From: Agathobaculum butyriciproducens
Lineage (GTDB): Bacteria; Bacillota; Clostridia; Oscillospirales; Butyricicoccaceae
Direction: 5' to 3'
Length of the DNA stretch: 64,000 bases
Assembly (NCBI GenBank): GCA_003096535.1
Contig: QEKJ01000007.1
Span: forward strand, 48,786 to 112,785
The stretch's first letter is position 1. Every line of letters starts with the position of its first letter. The translations under genes and the position numbers were made by a program. Under the pieces are notes generated by a model. The model searched no databases. It saw only the letters and a list, made by a program, of their open reading frames with translations, and was not told where the DNA came from. This document shows, in pieces, positions 7,842 to 18,320 of this stretch.

Positions 7842-9209
7842 GTGCCCGACGAACTTTTAATGCGGCAGGTGCCGCAGGATCTGACTGCGGAGCAGTCGCT
7901 TTTAGGCGCGATGCTGGTCGATCCGAATTGCATTCCTGAGGTCATCGAGCAGGTGCGCGCCGATGATTTTTACGCGGAAGAAAACAAGCGCATCTTTGAG
8001 ACCATCTACTCGATGTTCAACGGCGCACAGCGTATTGACCCGGTAACCGTTCTGGATATGCTCACGCGCATGGGCTACTACGACGAGGCCGGCGGCCGCG
8101 CGTATCTCTTTCAGCTGATGGAGGTCACGCCGGGTGCGCGGAACGTCAACGAATATGTCCGCATCGTGCGTGACAAGAGCCTGCTGCGCCAGCTGGCGGA
8201 TGCGGGCAGCGAGATTCAGCAGAACGCCCTCGAAGCCCACGGCGAAGCCTCCGGCATTGCCGAGCTGGCGGAGCAGCGCATTTACAGCATTCGGCAGGGA
8301 CGTGAAATTAAGGGCCTGTCACGGCTTTCTGAGGTTATCGCCGATCTGTATACCGAACTGGACGAGCGTGCCCGGTCGGACAGTGAAATTCCCGGTATGT
8401 CCACTGGCTTCCACGCGCTGGACACGGCGCTGACCGGTCTCAATAAATCTGACCTGATTCTCATTGCGGCACGACCCGGCATGGGCAAGACCGCCTTTGC
8501 GCTCAACGTGGCGCTCAATGCGGCTAAGGCAAGTGTCAAGAATAAGGAGCGCGGCGACAAAAAGGGCACCGGCGTGTGCGTGTTCCAGCTTGAGATGGGC
8601 AAGGAACAGCTGGCCAGCCGTTTTCTGTCGAGTGAGGCACTCATCGAGTCGCAGAAGCTGAAAACCGGCAATCTGGACGGTGACGACTGGGTAAAGATCG
8701 CGCGTGCGTCCGGCGTGCTGGCAGGACTGAATATCTATGTGGACGACAATCCGGCCATCACGGTTGCGGAGATCAAGGCGAAATGCCGCAGACTGGGCGA
8801 CGAACTCGGTCTGATCGTCATCGACTATCTGCAGCTGATGCACGTCGGCGGCCGCCACATGGATAACCGTGTGCAGGAGGTCGCAGAGATTTCGCGTTCG
8901 CTGAAAATTATGGCGAAGGAACTCAATGTTCCGGTCGTGTGTCTGTCGCAGCTGTCGCGTGCGTCCGAGCAGCGCTCGGATAAGCGCCCGATGCTGTCCG
9001 ACCTGCGAGAGTCCGGCGCGATCGAGCAGGACGCCGACATCGTTATGTTTATCTACCGCGACGATTACTACGATGATGAAAGCGAAAATAAAAATATCGC
9101 AGAAATTATCATTGCGAAAAACCGTCACGGTGCGACCGGCACCATTGAGCTGCAGTGGGTCGGTCAGTATACCACGTTCTCCAATCCGGACCGCATTCAC
9201 GAGGAGTAA
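7842..9209 (+). CDS. dnaB: Replicative DNA helicase
   Basis: 455-residue hexameric 5'-3' helicase that unwinds DNA at the replication fork (called DnaC in Bacillus). GTG start at 7842 with gcggagg upstream. N-terminal DnaB domain (PQDLTAEQSLLGAML) is followed by a RecA-type ATPase domain: Walker A ARPGMGKTAFALN near residue 208, Walker B LIVIDYLQLM near 325, and the DnaB family motif RESGAIEQDADIVMFIYR near 390. No intein. First of four closely spaced genes dnaB-tilS-hpt-ftsH. Confidence 0.97.
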   Translation: MPDELLMRQVPQDLTAEQSLLGAMLVDPNCIPEVIEQVRADDFYAEENKRIFETIYSMFNGAQRIDPVTVLDMLTRMGYYDEAGGRAYLFQLMEVTPGARNVNEYVRIVRDKSLLRQLADAGSEIQQNALEAHGEASGIAELAEQRIYSIRQGREIKGLSRLSEVIADLYTELDERARSDSEIPGMSTGFHALDTALTGLNKSDLILIAARPGMGKTAFALNVALNAAKASVKNKERGDKKGTGVCVFQLEMGKEQLASRFLSSEALIESQKLKTGNLDGDDWVKIARASGVLAGLNIYVDDNPAITVAEIKAKCRRLGDELGLIVIDYLQLMHVGGRHMDNRVQEVAEISRSLKIMAKELNVPVVCLSQLSRASEQRSDKRPMLSDLRESGAIEQDADIVMFIYRDDYYDDESENKNIAEIIIAKNRHGATGTIELQWVGQYTTFSNPDRIHEE

Positions 9210-9212
9210 GCC

Positions 9213-10565
9213 ATGCTGGATACGGTAAAACGGACGATTTCTGACTATATGATGCTTGAAACCAGCGAAAATGTGCTGGTTGCCCTGTCCGGCGGTGCGG
9301 ATTCCACAGCGCTTCTGCTGAGTCTGCGCGAGCTGGGGTATCCGGTGCGGGCATTTCACCTCAACCACTGTCTGCGCGGTGCAGAGTCCGACCGGGACGA
9401 AGCCTTCTGCCGCAGGCTGTGTGAGAAGCTCGGCGTGGAACTGACGGTCGAGCGCGTGGACATAGCCGCTGCCGCAGGCGATTCCGCGGTGGAGGAGACC
9501 GCGCGGCGTATTCGCTATGCACGGCTGGAGCATGCCGCGCACGGAGCCAAAATCGCGGTGGCGCACAATGCGGACGACAATCTGGAGACCATGCTGTTCC
9601 ATTTGGTGCGCGGCACAGGTGCGAAAGGTCTCACGGGCATTCCGCCGGTGCGCGGACGCATCATTCGGCCTCTCATCGCGGTCGAGCGCAGCGAGATCGA
9701 AGCCTTTCTGCGCGAGCGCGGACAGGATTTCGTCACGGACAGCACGAACGCGGATACAGTTTATACGCGCAACCGCCTTCGTCAGGAGGTCGTTCCCGTT
9801 CTGCGGGAATTGAATCCGCAGGCGGCGCAGGCGGCAGCACGGCTTTCGCGTCAGCTTCGGCAGGACGAGACTTGCCTGCAGAGTTATGCACAGACCTGTG
9901 TACAACTTTGTGCAGTCGGGAACGGCGCGTGGAAAATTCAGCCTCTGCGGGAAGCCGCACCGGCGGTTCGCAGCCGAGCGCTGCGGCTGCTGCTCGAAAA
10001 TGCGGATATGCCGCTCAAAGACGTAACTGCAAAGCATATTACTGCGCTCGAGCATCTGCTGGAAACCGCGTCTCCGTCTGCGGAAACCGATTTGCCGAAC
10101 GGCTATTTCGCAAGACGTGAATATGACGTTCTGCGCATCATTTCCAAGGCTGAAACTGCGGTCGAGCGGCCGGAAATCCCGCTTACCCTACCATTTGCAG
10201 GGACGATCTGGAAGGACACGGTAAAGCTCGCCGCAAAAAAATTAGAAAAATCCGAAGTTTTTTACAAAACATTCAATACTTTTTGCCTGGATTGTGGTAC
10301 AATAGATTTTGAATCGCTGTGTGTTCGCACGCGGCGCACCGGAGATACCCTGCGGCTGACCGAAAACGGCGGCAGCAGATCGCTCAAAAAGCTGATGATC
10401 GACCGAAAGATTCCGCGCTATATGCGGAATGCGATGGCCGTCATCGCAGATAAAAACGGCGTGATCGCGGTGCAGGATATCGGTGCGGACTGCAGCAGAA
10501 CAGCCAAAAATAACGCAAATACACTGCAGATTACAGTAAAGGGGTTATCGAAAAATGGCTTATAA
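9213..10565 (+). CDS. tilS: tRNA(Ile)-lysidine synthetase
   Basis: Converts the wobble cytidine of tRNA-Ile(CAU) to lysidine using ATP and lysine, an essential step for reading AUA. 450 residues. The PP-loop ATP motif SGGADSTAL is near residue 26, with HNADDNLETML near 115 and the TilS-specific GLTGIPPVRG near 140; a C-terminal TilS substrate-binding domain covers about 350-430 (IPRYMRNAMAVIA). It starts 4 bases after dnaB and overlaps hpt by 11 bases, so translation is coupled. tilS-hpt-ftsH order is conserved in Firmicutes. Confidence 0.95.
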   Translation: MLDTVKRTISDYMMLETSENVLVALSGGADSTALLLSLRELGYPVRAFHLNHCLRGAESDRDEAFCRRLCEKLGVELTVERVDIAAAAGDSAVEETARRIRYARLEHAAHGAKIAVAHNADDNLETMLFHLVRGTGAKGLTGIPPVRGRIIRPLIAVERSEIEAFLRERGQDFVTDSTNADTVYTRNRLRQEVVPVLRELNPQAAQAAARLSRQLRQDETCLQSYAQTCVQLCAVGNGAWKIQPLREAAPAVRSRALRLLLENADMPLKDVTAKHITALEHLLETASPSAETDLPNGYFARREYDVLRIISKAETAVERPEIPLTLPFAGTIWKDTVKLAAKKLEKSEVFYKTFNTFCLDCGTIDFESLCVRTRRTGDTLRLTENGGSRSLKKLMIDRKIPRYMRNAMAVIADKNGVIAVQDIGADCSRTAKNNANTLQITVKGLSKNGL

Positions 10566-11109
10566 TATGCGAGATGACATCAAGGAAGTTTACTTTACCG
10601 AGGAGCAGCTTCACGAAAAGGTAGCAGAGCTGGGTGCGCGTATCACGGAGGACTACCGCGACAAGAACCCGCTGATCGTCAGTGTGCTCAAGGGCTCCTA
10701 TGTGTTCATGGCCGACCTGACCCGCGCCATTGATACGCCGTGCAACGTGGATTTCATGGTCGTATCCAGCTACGGCAAGGGCACCAAGACCTCCGGCGAG
10801 GTGCAGATCATCAAGGATATCGCACAGCCGATCGACGGCCGCGACCTGCTGATCGTTGAGGATATTCTGGATTCCGGCGTAACGCTGCATTATCTGATGC
10901 AGATCCTTGCAGCACGCGGCGCAAATTCCATCCGCCTGTGCACGCTGCTCTCCAAGCCGGAGCGCCGCAAGATTCAGGTTGATGTGGACTATCTCGGCTT
11001 TGAGATTCCGGACGAGTTCGTAGTCGGCTACGGTCTTGACTACGCGGAAAAGTATCGCAATCTGCCGTATATCGGCATACTTAAGCCGTATGTTTACGGC
11101 GGCGAGTAA
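10555..11109 (+). CDS. hpt: Hypoxanthine phosphoribosyltransferase
   Basis: 184-residue purine salvage enzyme making IMP/GMP from hypoxanthine/guanine and PRPP. The PRPP loop VEDILDSGVTL is near residue 100 and the flap VVSSYGKGTKTSGE near 65; the C-terminal LGFEIPDEFVVGYGLDYAEKYR piece is the usual HPRT ending. It overlaps the tilS 3' end, and in related bacteria Hpt, TilS and FtsH are encoded together. Start ATG 10555 preceded by aaaggggttatcgaaa. Confidence 0.95.
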   Translation: MAYNMRDDIKEVYFTEEQLHEKVAELGARITEDYRDKNPLIVSVLKGSYVFMADLTRAIDTPCNVDFMVVSSYGKGTKTSGEVQIIKDIAQPIDGRDLLIVEDILDSGVTLHYLMQILAARGANSIRLCTLLSKPERRKIQVDVDYLGFEIPDEFVVGYGLDYAEKYRNLPYIGILKPYVYGGE

Positions 11110-11134
11110 TTTAGGGAAGAGGTGTTAAACCGAT

Positions 11135-13105
<1,971 letters not shown>

Positions 13106-13113
13106 ACATTCAC

Positions 13114-13144
13114 AAAACCCCACAGAAAATTCTGTGGGGTTTTT
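13114..13144 (+). terminator. Terminator after ftsH
   Basis: AAAACCCCACAG / CTGTGGGGTTTT stem around AAAATT, followed by T residues, 9 bases after the ftsH stop. Confidence 0.9.
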
Positions 13145-13153
13145 CCTTGCCTG

Positions 13154-13220
13154 AAATGTCAAATACTCTTGACATTTTGCTGTCCGCCTGTTATCTTGAA
13201 GATGTAAAGAGAACTTTACA
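13154..13220 (+). promoter_or_regulatory. Promoter with two flanking palindromes
   Basis: A promoter TTGACA (13169-13174), 16 bases, TTATCT (13191-13196) precedes the membrane-protein operon. A perfect 9-base inverted repeat AAATGTCAA-6-TTGACATTT (13154-13177) covers the -35 box. A second perfect repeat TGTAAAG-AGAA-CTTTACA (13203-13220) lies at the expected transcription start. Both are good operator candidates for the small XRE regulator encoded at the end of this operon (inference). Confidence 0.65.
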
Positions 13221-13256
13221 TTTTAGCGAACAGCATCAAGGGTAGGAGGTGCTTTT

Positions 13257-13724
13257 ATGCGGTGGAATTTGTACACATCAGCCGAGAAAATGCAGGTATT
13301 GTGGGTCTGCATCGGTCTGCCGGTGCTCCTGCTGGCGGCATGGCTGGTAAGAGACTGGATGGATGCCGGAGGATCGAAAAAGGCCCGCAAAGCCGCCAAA
13401 GCACTCGGCAGCAGGACCGATGAGATGGAGCACGCCATCAGCATACAGGCGCAGGCGGTCGCGTACCGCGTGACGCAGGCGGGAATCCAGGTGTGCCTGT
13501 ATTATCGGTTGCTGATAAAAGGGCAGGCGGCAATGGAGTTGTGTGCGCTGCTGGTCGTGTCCGGCATGGCGGAGGTGGCTGTTATACTTGTGCAGACGTT
13601 CCGCAAAGCAAAGGACGACGAGGAGCATCCGCCGAGACTGGCTTTCCTTATCGCAAAGCTGACGTTCTGTGCGGTGCTGATCGGATTGGCCGTCGGAATG
13701 ACGGTTCTAACGCAAAACTGGTAG
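13257..13724 (+). CDS. Membrane protein, tandem paralogue 1
   Basis: 155-residue protein of unknown function. Start 13257 with taggaggtgc upstream. Four predicted hydrophobic segments: about 13-32, 70-90, 92-110 and 128-150. Shared features with the next two genes are an early segment ending in an acidic W..DW motif, a basic cytoplasmic stretch (GSKKARKAAKALG), a DEM(E/Q/A)xA motif, a YR.(T/L)QAG membrane start and a KDDEE(H)PP loop. All three genes also have nearly identical ribosome binding sites, so they look like products of tandem duplication. Probably a small integral membrane complex controlled by the XRE regulator downstream. Confidence 0.75.
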   Translation: MRWNLYTSAEKMQVLWVCIGLPVLLLAAWLVRDWMDAGGSKKARKAAKALGSRTDEMEHAISIQAQAVAYRVTQAGIQVCLYYRLLIKGQAAMELCALLVVSGMAEVAVILVQTFRKAKDDEEHPPRLAFLIAKLTFCAVLIGLAVGMTVLTQNW

Positions 13725-13735
13725 GAGGTGCGCTT

Positions 13736-14191
13736 ATGAGCTGGGATATGTACGATATGACACAGAAGGTGCAGGTTGTTGTGGTTGCGATTGTGCTGCC
13801 GCTGGTTATTCTTGTAGCGAGTCTGTGGCACGACTGGGTAGAAGAAGGACAATCGCCGCGAGCGAGAAAAATCATGAAGGACTGGGAATGGAATATTGAT
13901 GAGATGGCGCACGCCGTCAATGTGAAGGGTCGCTTGATCGGCTACCGTGTGCTGCAGGCCGGTGTTATCATTTATCTTGGTTACAGCCGCTTTTTTCGTG
14001 ATTATCGCTCGATTGAACTCAGTGTCCTGGCAATCGTGTCCATTGTTGCTGAGGTGCTGTTTATTATCATCAAAACCATTCGTAATATGGCGGGCGATGA
14101 GGATAAAACGCAAATGTGGAAACAGATGGGACATAGTGTGTTCAATAATCTGATGTATCTGTGTATTGTGGTCGATGTTTTCTGGATGTAG
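13736..14191 (+). CDS. Membrane protein, tandem paralogue 2
   Basis: 151 residues; ATG 13736 follows the same taggaggtgc box as its neighbours, which decides the start over upstream in-frame codons inside the previous gene. About four hydrophobic segments; the family landmarks appear as SLWHDWVEEGQSPRAR, NIDEMAHAVN and YRVLQAGV, while the acidic loop is shortened to MAGDEDKT. Unknown function. Twelve bases from the previous gene and 12 from the next, one transcript. Confidence 0.75.
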   Translation: MSWDMYDMTQKVQVVVVAIVLPLVILVASLWHDWVEEGQSPRARKIMKDWEWNIDEMAHAVNVKGRLIGYRVLQAGVIIYLGYSRFFRDYRSIELSVLAIVSIVAEVLFIIIKTIRNMAGDEDKTQMWKQMGHSVFNNLMYLCIVVDVFWM

Positions 14192-14203
14192 GGAGGTGCA
14201 CCT

Positions 14204-14656
14204 ATGTTTACAACCGAAACCGGTATAGGCGTGGTCGTAATGGTTGTTTTTGCGGCATTCTGGCTGGCTTTTATGCTCTGGGAGGACTGGGGACAGGCCG
14301 GGAAAACCGCTCGTGCACGCGCTTCCGCGAAGGCTAACGGCTGGGAGCAGGACGAAATGCAGAACACGATCACACGCAATGGTGCGATTATCGCCTATCG
14401 CTTGATGACGGTCGGGCTGTTCGTGGTGATGCTGGTGGATATCATTGCATTCGGCAAAAATGTGAGCGAGTTTGCGATTCTGTGGTTCGTGTGCATGGTG
14501 TTCGAGGGTATTTACAGAACAATCGCGACCTACCGTGCCGCAAAAGACGACGAGGAAAATCCGCCGTCTAAAAGTGCGCTCGCCGGGGATATTGTAAAGC
14601 GTATTTTCATTCCGGTCGTGATATTCGCAGATTTGATATGGAAGTTCTGGCGCTGA
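14204..14656 (+). CDS. Membrane protein, tandem paralogue 3
   Basis: 150 residues, third copy of the family: LWEDWGQAGKTARAR, EQDEMQNTIT, AYRLMTVG and AAKDDEENPPSKS match paralogue 1 most clearly. About four hydrophobic segments. agggaggtgc lies just before ATG 14204. The stop is 2 bases before the regulator start, so expression is probably coupled to it. Such small membrane proteins next to a tiny XRE regulator are common in Firmicutes but have no assigned job that I can state. Confidence 0.75.
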   Translation: MFTTETGIGVVVMVVFAAFWLAFMLWEDWGQAGKTARARASAKANGWEQDEMQNTITRNGAIIAYRLMTVGLFVVMLVDIIAFGKNVSEFAILWFVCMVFEGIYRTIATYRAAKDDEENPPSKSALAGDIVKRIFIPVVIFADLIWKFWR

Positions 14657-14658
14657 AG

Positions 14659-14859
14659 ATGAAGAACAACATTAAAGAACTCCGCAAGGCGCGCGGCCTG
14701 CGGCAGGAGGACATGGCAAAGCTGCTCGGGGTATCGCGGCAGACCATCGTGGCGATGGAGAACGATAAGTACGACCCGACCCTCGAACTGGCGATTAAAA
14801 CCGCACGGCTTCTGGAACAGCCGGTTGAGAAGATTTTCTTCCTCGATGAAGAATCGTGA
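14659..14859 (+). CDS. Small XRE-family transcriptional regulator
   Basis: 66 residues, essentially a lone helix-turn-helix: KNNIKELRKARGLRQEDMAKLLGVSRQTI, then LAIKTARLLEQPVEKIF. This is the YozG-like class of minimal Cro/CI proteins. Start ATG 14659 is chosen because family members begin MKN(N)I; an alternative ATG at 14638 would overlap the previous gene by 19 bases. It ends the operon of three membrane proteins and probably represses it by binding one or both palindromes at 13154-13220 (inference). Confidence 0.88.
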   Translation: MKNNIKELRKARGLRQEDMAKLLGVSRQTIVAMENDKYDPTLELAIKTARLLEQPVEKIFFLDEES

Positions 14860-14996
14860 AAATTGAGAATTGAAAATGGAGAATGAAGTGCGATGGCATA
14901 CCTCGATTTTGGGCGGCCAATGGCCGCCCCTGCGGGTACACGTTTGCAAATGGTTCGGAAAATGCAATCTTTACGTTCATTTTCCATTCTCCATTA
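14860..14996. repeat. MITE-like repeat with GGCGGCC hairpin core
   Basis: Begins at 14860 with aattgagaattgaaaatgga and ends with a related block in opposite orientation (cattttccattctccatt, 14979-14996), so the ends form an imperfect inverted repeat. In the middle, GGGCGGCCAATGGCCGCCC followed by cctgcg forms a strong hairpin (14917-14938). A matching module lies at 42790-42870. No gene inside. Confidence 0.6.
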
Positions 14997-15005
14997 CTGT
15001 ATGAA

Positions 15006-15033
15006 AAAAGGACTTCCCGCAGGAAGTCCTTTT
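15006..15033. terminator. Bidirectional terminator
   Basis: Twelve-base stem AAAAGGACTTCC / GGAAGTCCTTTT with CGCA loop between the rightward XRE operon and the leftward NSS transporter gene; A- and T-rich flanks serve both directions. Confidence 0.85.
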
Positions 15034-15045
15034 GATTAACGAGGT

Positions 15046-16371
15046 TTACCCAATACCGCCCGGGATAATAAAGCTGAAGAATACGACGAGTGCGGCAAGG
15101 AAGATATACACATACTTCGCAAGCGGCGCAAACGCGCGGCTGAGCGGCTTGCTGCGGCCGTTCATCAGCTCCTGCTCCATCTTGTCGATGCCGAGCACCC
15201 AGTACGCCATAATCGCACCGAGGATTGCACCGATCGGCACAATGTAAATGGTAATCACGTCCATCAGCGTACCCATGAGCGTATCGCGCTCGATAAACAG
15301 GCCAACCGCCAATGCGGCGCCGCACGCCAGCAGGACAGCGGCCTTTCGGCTCAGCTTGAGGCGCGTCTGTGCGGCTTCAGAGACTGCTTCCAGCATATTC
15401 GCCAGCGAGGTAATGCCCGCGAACAGCACGGAAATAAAGAAGAAGAACGCGAACAGACGGCCGAACGGCATCTGCTGGAATACACGCGGCAGGGTGATGA
15501 ACAGCAGCTTGGGACCGGAGGCCGGGTCCAGACCGAACGCGAATACGCTCGGCAGGATGGCGAAGCCGGCCAGCATAGCCGCGCAGGTGTCGAGCACCGC
15601 CGTCATGCAGGACGAGTGAACGACATCCTCGTTCTTCGGCAGGTACGAGCCGTAAATGATCATGCCCGAGCCGGTGATCGACAGCGAGAAGAACGCCTGC
15701 CCCATCGCCATGATCCATGTGCGCGGGTTGAACAGGTACTCCCACTGCGGTACGAGCAGGTATTTGTAGCCTTCGATCGCATTCGGCAGGAAGGCTACGC
15801 GGACAGCAATAATGATGAACAGGATGAAGAATGCGGGCATCATCACCTTGTTGATCTTTTCAATGCCGCCGGACACGCCGAAGATCAGCACAGCCGCCGT
15901 CAGCAGGATAACCAGGGTGTGCCACGGCACACTGGAAAAATTCGTGCTGCTCATTTCCGTGAAGAACTGCTCCGGTTCGGTGCTCATCAGCGAGCCGGTC
16001 AGTGCACCGAACGCGCTCCGCAGCACCCAGCCGACGATGATGGCGTAGCCGATGGCGATGCCGAGCGAGCCGAGCAGCGGAATCGTACCGAGGATGGCGC
16101 CGCCCTTTTTGCCGCGGGACTTCATCGCAAATTCATACGAGCCGATCGGACCTGTGCCGGTCATGCGGCCGAAGGCGAACTCGCCGGACAGGCCGACATA
16201 GCCGAACAGCGCAATAAACAGCAGGTAGGGGATTAAAAAAGCCGCGCCGCCGTATTGACCGGTGCGATAGGGGAACATCCAGATGTTGCCCATGCCGACC
16301 GCTGAGCCGACAGCCGCCAGCACAAAGCCGATTTTTGAGGTAAAGGTTCCGTTTCCATTTTTCTGATGCAT
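15046..16371 (-). CDS. Sodium-dependent transporter, NSS (SNF) family
   Basis: 441-residue integral membrane symporter that uses the sodium gradient, usually for amino acids in bacteria. Start at 16371 (MHQKNGNGTF) is chosen because ggag lies 9 bases upstream and family members begin shortly before the TM1 motif GFVLAAVGSAVGMGNIWMFP, which carries the sodium and substrate site. TM2 GGAAFLIPYLLF and about 11 hydrophobic segments follow (bacterial NSS members commonly have 11-12). TM6/TM7 region has the QAFFSLSITGSGMI stretch. Monocistronic, divergent from the threonine gene group. Substrate not identifiable. Confidence 0.9.
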   Translation of the reverse strand: MHQKNGNGTFTSKIGFVLAAVGSAVGMGNIWMFPYRTGQYGGAAFLIPYLLFIALFGYVGLSGEFAFGRMTGTGPIGSYEFAMKSRGKKGGAILGTIPLLGSLGIAIGYAIIVGWVLRSAFGALTGSLMSTEPEQFFTEMSSTNFSSVPWHTLVILLTAAVLIFGVSGGIEKINKVMMPAFFILFIIIAVRVAFLPNAIEGYKYLLVPQWEYLFNPRTWIMAMGQAFFSLSITGSGMIIYGSYLPKNEDVVHSSCMTAVLDTCAAMLAGFAILPSVFAFGLDPASGPKLLFITLPRVFQQMPFGRLFAFFFFISVLFAGITSLANMLEAVSEAAQTRLKLSRKAAVLLACGAALAVGLFIERDTLMGTLMDVITIYIVPIGAILGAIMAYWVLGIDKMEQELMNGRSKPLSRAFAPLAKYVYIFLAALVVFFSFIIPGGIG

Positions 16372-16523
16372 AATAAAATTCTCCGGTTTGTTTACAAGTG
16401 TATACTTAGTATAACACAAAATAAAGTAAAAAGCCACTTGTACTTTCAACAGGAAAAGCGGGAGCTTTTGACAGAAGTAACAAAACGCTCGTCGGAATTT
16501 AGGGAAATTTATCAGTTATTCTC

Positions 16524-16552
16524 TTGCGCTCGGTGGATGGATATGGTATGAT
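16524..16552 (+). promoter_or_regulatory. Promoter of the ACT-hom-thrB-lysC group
   Basis: TTGCGC (16524-16529), 17 bases, TATGAT (16547-16552), about 50 bases upstream of the ACT-protein start. Confidence 0.5.
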
Positions 16553-16563
16553 AGATGAGCGTG

Positions 16564-16583
16564 AAAAAGACAAGTGTCTTTTT
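16564..16583 (+). promoter_or_regulatory. Leader hairpin before ACT-domain gene
   Basis: Perfect inverted repeat AAAAAGAC-AAGT-GTCTTTTT between the predicted transcription start and the ribosome binding site. It ends in T residues, so it could be a weak attenuator or an operator. A/T-rich and only 8 bp, hence uncertain. Confidence 0.35.
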
Positions 16584-16601
16584 AGGAAGGACAGACATCG
16601 C

Positions 16602-17042
16602 ATGGTAAAACCAAAGTATTATCTCGTGGAGCGCACTCTGCTGCCGGAGGTATTTCAGCGCGTGATCGAAGCGAATGAAGCCATCGCTTCGGGCAAGGCG
16701 GCTACGGCAAGCGAAGCGGCAAAGATCGCCGGTCTGTCGCGCAGTGCGTACTACAAATATAAGGACGGCGTTCGCCCTTTCTTTGAGGCGACTACCGACC
16801 GCATTGTCACCTACCATTTCATGCTGCACGATCAGCCGGGTGTTCTGTCGAGCATCCTCGGACTGATGGCACGCTCGGGTGCAAACCTGCTGACGGTGAA
16901 CCAGTCCATTCCGATGAGAGGAATGGCATCGGTCACCATTTCGGCCCGCACCGGTGAGATGAAATACTCATCCGAAGAGCTTGTGCATCGCGCAGAAGCA
17001 ATGGAAGGCGTCAGCAAAGTGGAAATTCTGGCATCTGAATGA
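16602..17042 (+). CDS. ACT domain-containing protein (PheB-like)
   Basis: 146 residues. N-terminal segment (MVKPKYYLVERTLLPEVF) plus a helix-turn-helix-like piece (ASEAAKIAGLSRSAYYKYKDGV), then a C-terminal ACT domain from about residue 68 (TYHFMLHDQPGVLSSILG ... GMASVTISA). This matches the PheB/UPF0735 group often placed before homoserine dehydrogenase in Firmicutes. ACT domains bind amino acids, so a regulatory or chorismate/aspartate-pathway link is expected; no catalytic residues are seen. Start at 16602 follows ggaagg at about 11 bases. First gene of the hom-thrB-lysC group. Confidence 0.85.
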   Translation: MVKPKYYLVERTLLPEVFQRVIEANEAIASGKAATASEAAKIAGLSRSAYYKYKDGVRPFFEATTDRIVTYHFMLHDQPGVLSSILGLMARSGANLLTVNQSIPMRGMASVTISARTGEMKYSSEELVHRAEAMEGVSKVEILASE

Positions 17043-17094
17043 CCGTCCGACGGTATACAGAACGCTAATTTAACTGATGAAAGGAAATCAGCAT

Positions 17095-18306
17095 ATGATT
17101 AAAGTAGCAATCATGGGACACGGCACCGTCGGCTCGGGCGTATACGAGGTGTTTGACATGAACGCCGACAAGATCGCAAAGACCGTTGGCGAGCCGGTTG
17201 AGGTAAAGTACGTCCTCGACCTGCGCGACTTTTCCTCTCTGCCGTATGGCAATAAATTTGTAACCGATTTCTCCGTCATCGAGAACGACCCCGAGGTAAC
17301 GGTCGTTGCCGAGGTGATGGGCGGCGTGGGCGCTGCATATCAGTTCACCAAGCGCTGCCTCGAGGCCGGCAAGAGCGTATGCACCTCCAACAAGGAGCTG
17401 GTTGCTACCAAGGGTGAGGAGCTGCTCAAGATTGCCGAGGAGCACGGCGTAAACTACATGTTCGAGGCCTCTGTCGGCGGCGGCATTCCGGTCATCCGCC
17501 CGATGCTGCAGTGCCTGGCTGCCAACGAGTTTAACGAAATCTGCGGCATCCTGAACGGCACGACCAACTACATCCTCACCCAGATGATCCACAACGGTGT
17601 TACCTTTGCGGATGCGCTCAAGCAGGCACAGCTCAACGGCTATGCCGAGAAGGATCCGACCGCTGACATCGAGGGTCACGACGCCTGCCGCAAGATCTGC
17701 ATTCTGTCCGACCTCGCTTACGGCGACAAGTTCGACCCGGATCAGGTTTCCTGCGAGGGCATCACCAAGATCACCCTCGAGGACGTAGCAAACGCCGATA
17801 AGCTGGGCTGCGTTATCAAGCTGCTGGGCCGCTCGGTCCGCTGCGAGGACGGCACCGCTTACGCTTATGTTGCACCGCATCTCATCCACAAGGAAAGCCC
17901 GCTGGCCGCTGTTGAGGACGTATTCAACGCCATCATGATCGACGGCAATGCGACCGGCGAGGTTATGTTCTACGGCAAGGGCGCCGGCAAGCTGGCGACC
18001 GCTTCCGCTGTTGTTGCCGATATGCTGGACAGCATCGAGCACAAGGACAACCGCCGCCGTATCTTCTGGGGCGATGGCTCCAAGAATCTGCTCCGTCCGC
18101 TGGATACCCTGCAGAGTGCATGGTACGTTCGCTTCAAGGGCGCACAGAAGGATGTTGAGGAGCTGCTGCCGGTTGAGAGTCTGACCGAGCCTGCTGAGGG
18201 CGTATTCGTGGTTCAGACCCGCAAGCTGTCCACCGCAGAGATGAACGCCGCAGCCGAAAAGCTGAACGCACGCGGTGAAGTTCGTGCGGCAATGCGTATT
18301 CTGTAA
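17095..18306 (+). CDS. hom: Homoserine dehydrogenase
   Basis: Reduces aspartate semialdehyde to homoserine with NAD(P)H, the branch step to threonine and methionine. 403 residues. Rossmann motif GHGTVGSGV begins at residue 8; the signature region GILNGTTNYILTQM is near 155 and the catalytic DPTADIEGHDA near 190-200. The C-terminal part (about 320-403) is a short ACT-like regulatory tail (WYVRFKGAQKDVEELL), somewhat diverged. Start 17095 has aaagga 10 bases upstream. Followed 14 bases later by thrB. Confidence 0.96.
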   Translation: MIKVAIMGHGTVGSGVYEVFDMNADKIAKTVGEPVEVKYVLDLRDFSSLPYGNKFVTDFSVIENDPEVTVVAEVMGGVGAAYQFTKRCLEAGKSVCTSNKELVATKGEELLKIAEEHGVNYMFEASVGGGIPVIRPMLQCLAANEFNEICGILNGTTNYILTQMIHNGVTFADALKQAQLNGYAEKDPTADIEGHDACRKICILSDLAYGDKFDPDQVSCEGITKITLEDVANADKLGCVIKLLGRSVRCEDGTAYAYVAPHLIHKESPLAAVEDVFNAIMIDGNATGEVMFYGKGAGKLATASAVVADMLDSIEHKDNRRRIFWGDGSKNLLRPLDTLQSAWYVRFKGAQKDVEELLPVESLTEPAEGVFVVQTRKLSTAEMNAAAEKLNARGEVRAAMRIL

Positions 18307-18320
18307 AGGAGAGAAATACA

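Noticed and set aside
10257..10310. A/T-rich patch with TACAAT inside tilS, possible internal promoter
   Set aside because: No -35 box at proper spacing; the region encodes the TilS inter-domain segment.
16400..16425. Imperfect palindrome GTGTATACTTAGTATAACAC upstream of the NSS gene
   Set aside because: A/T-rich with mismatches; likely just the -10 region of the leftward promoter.
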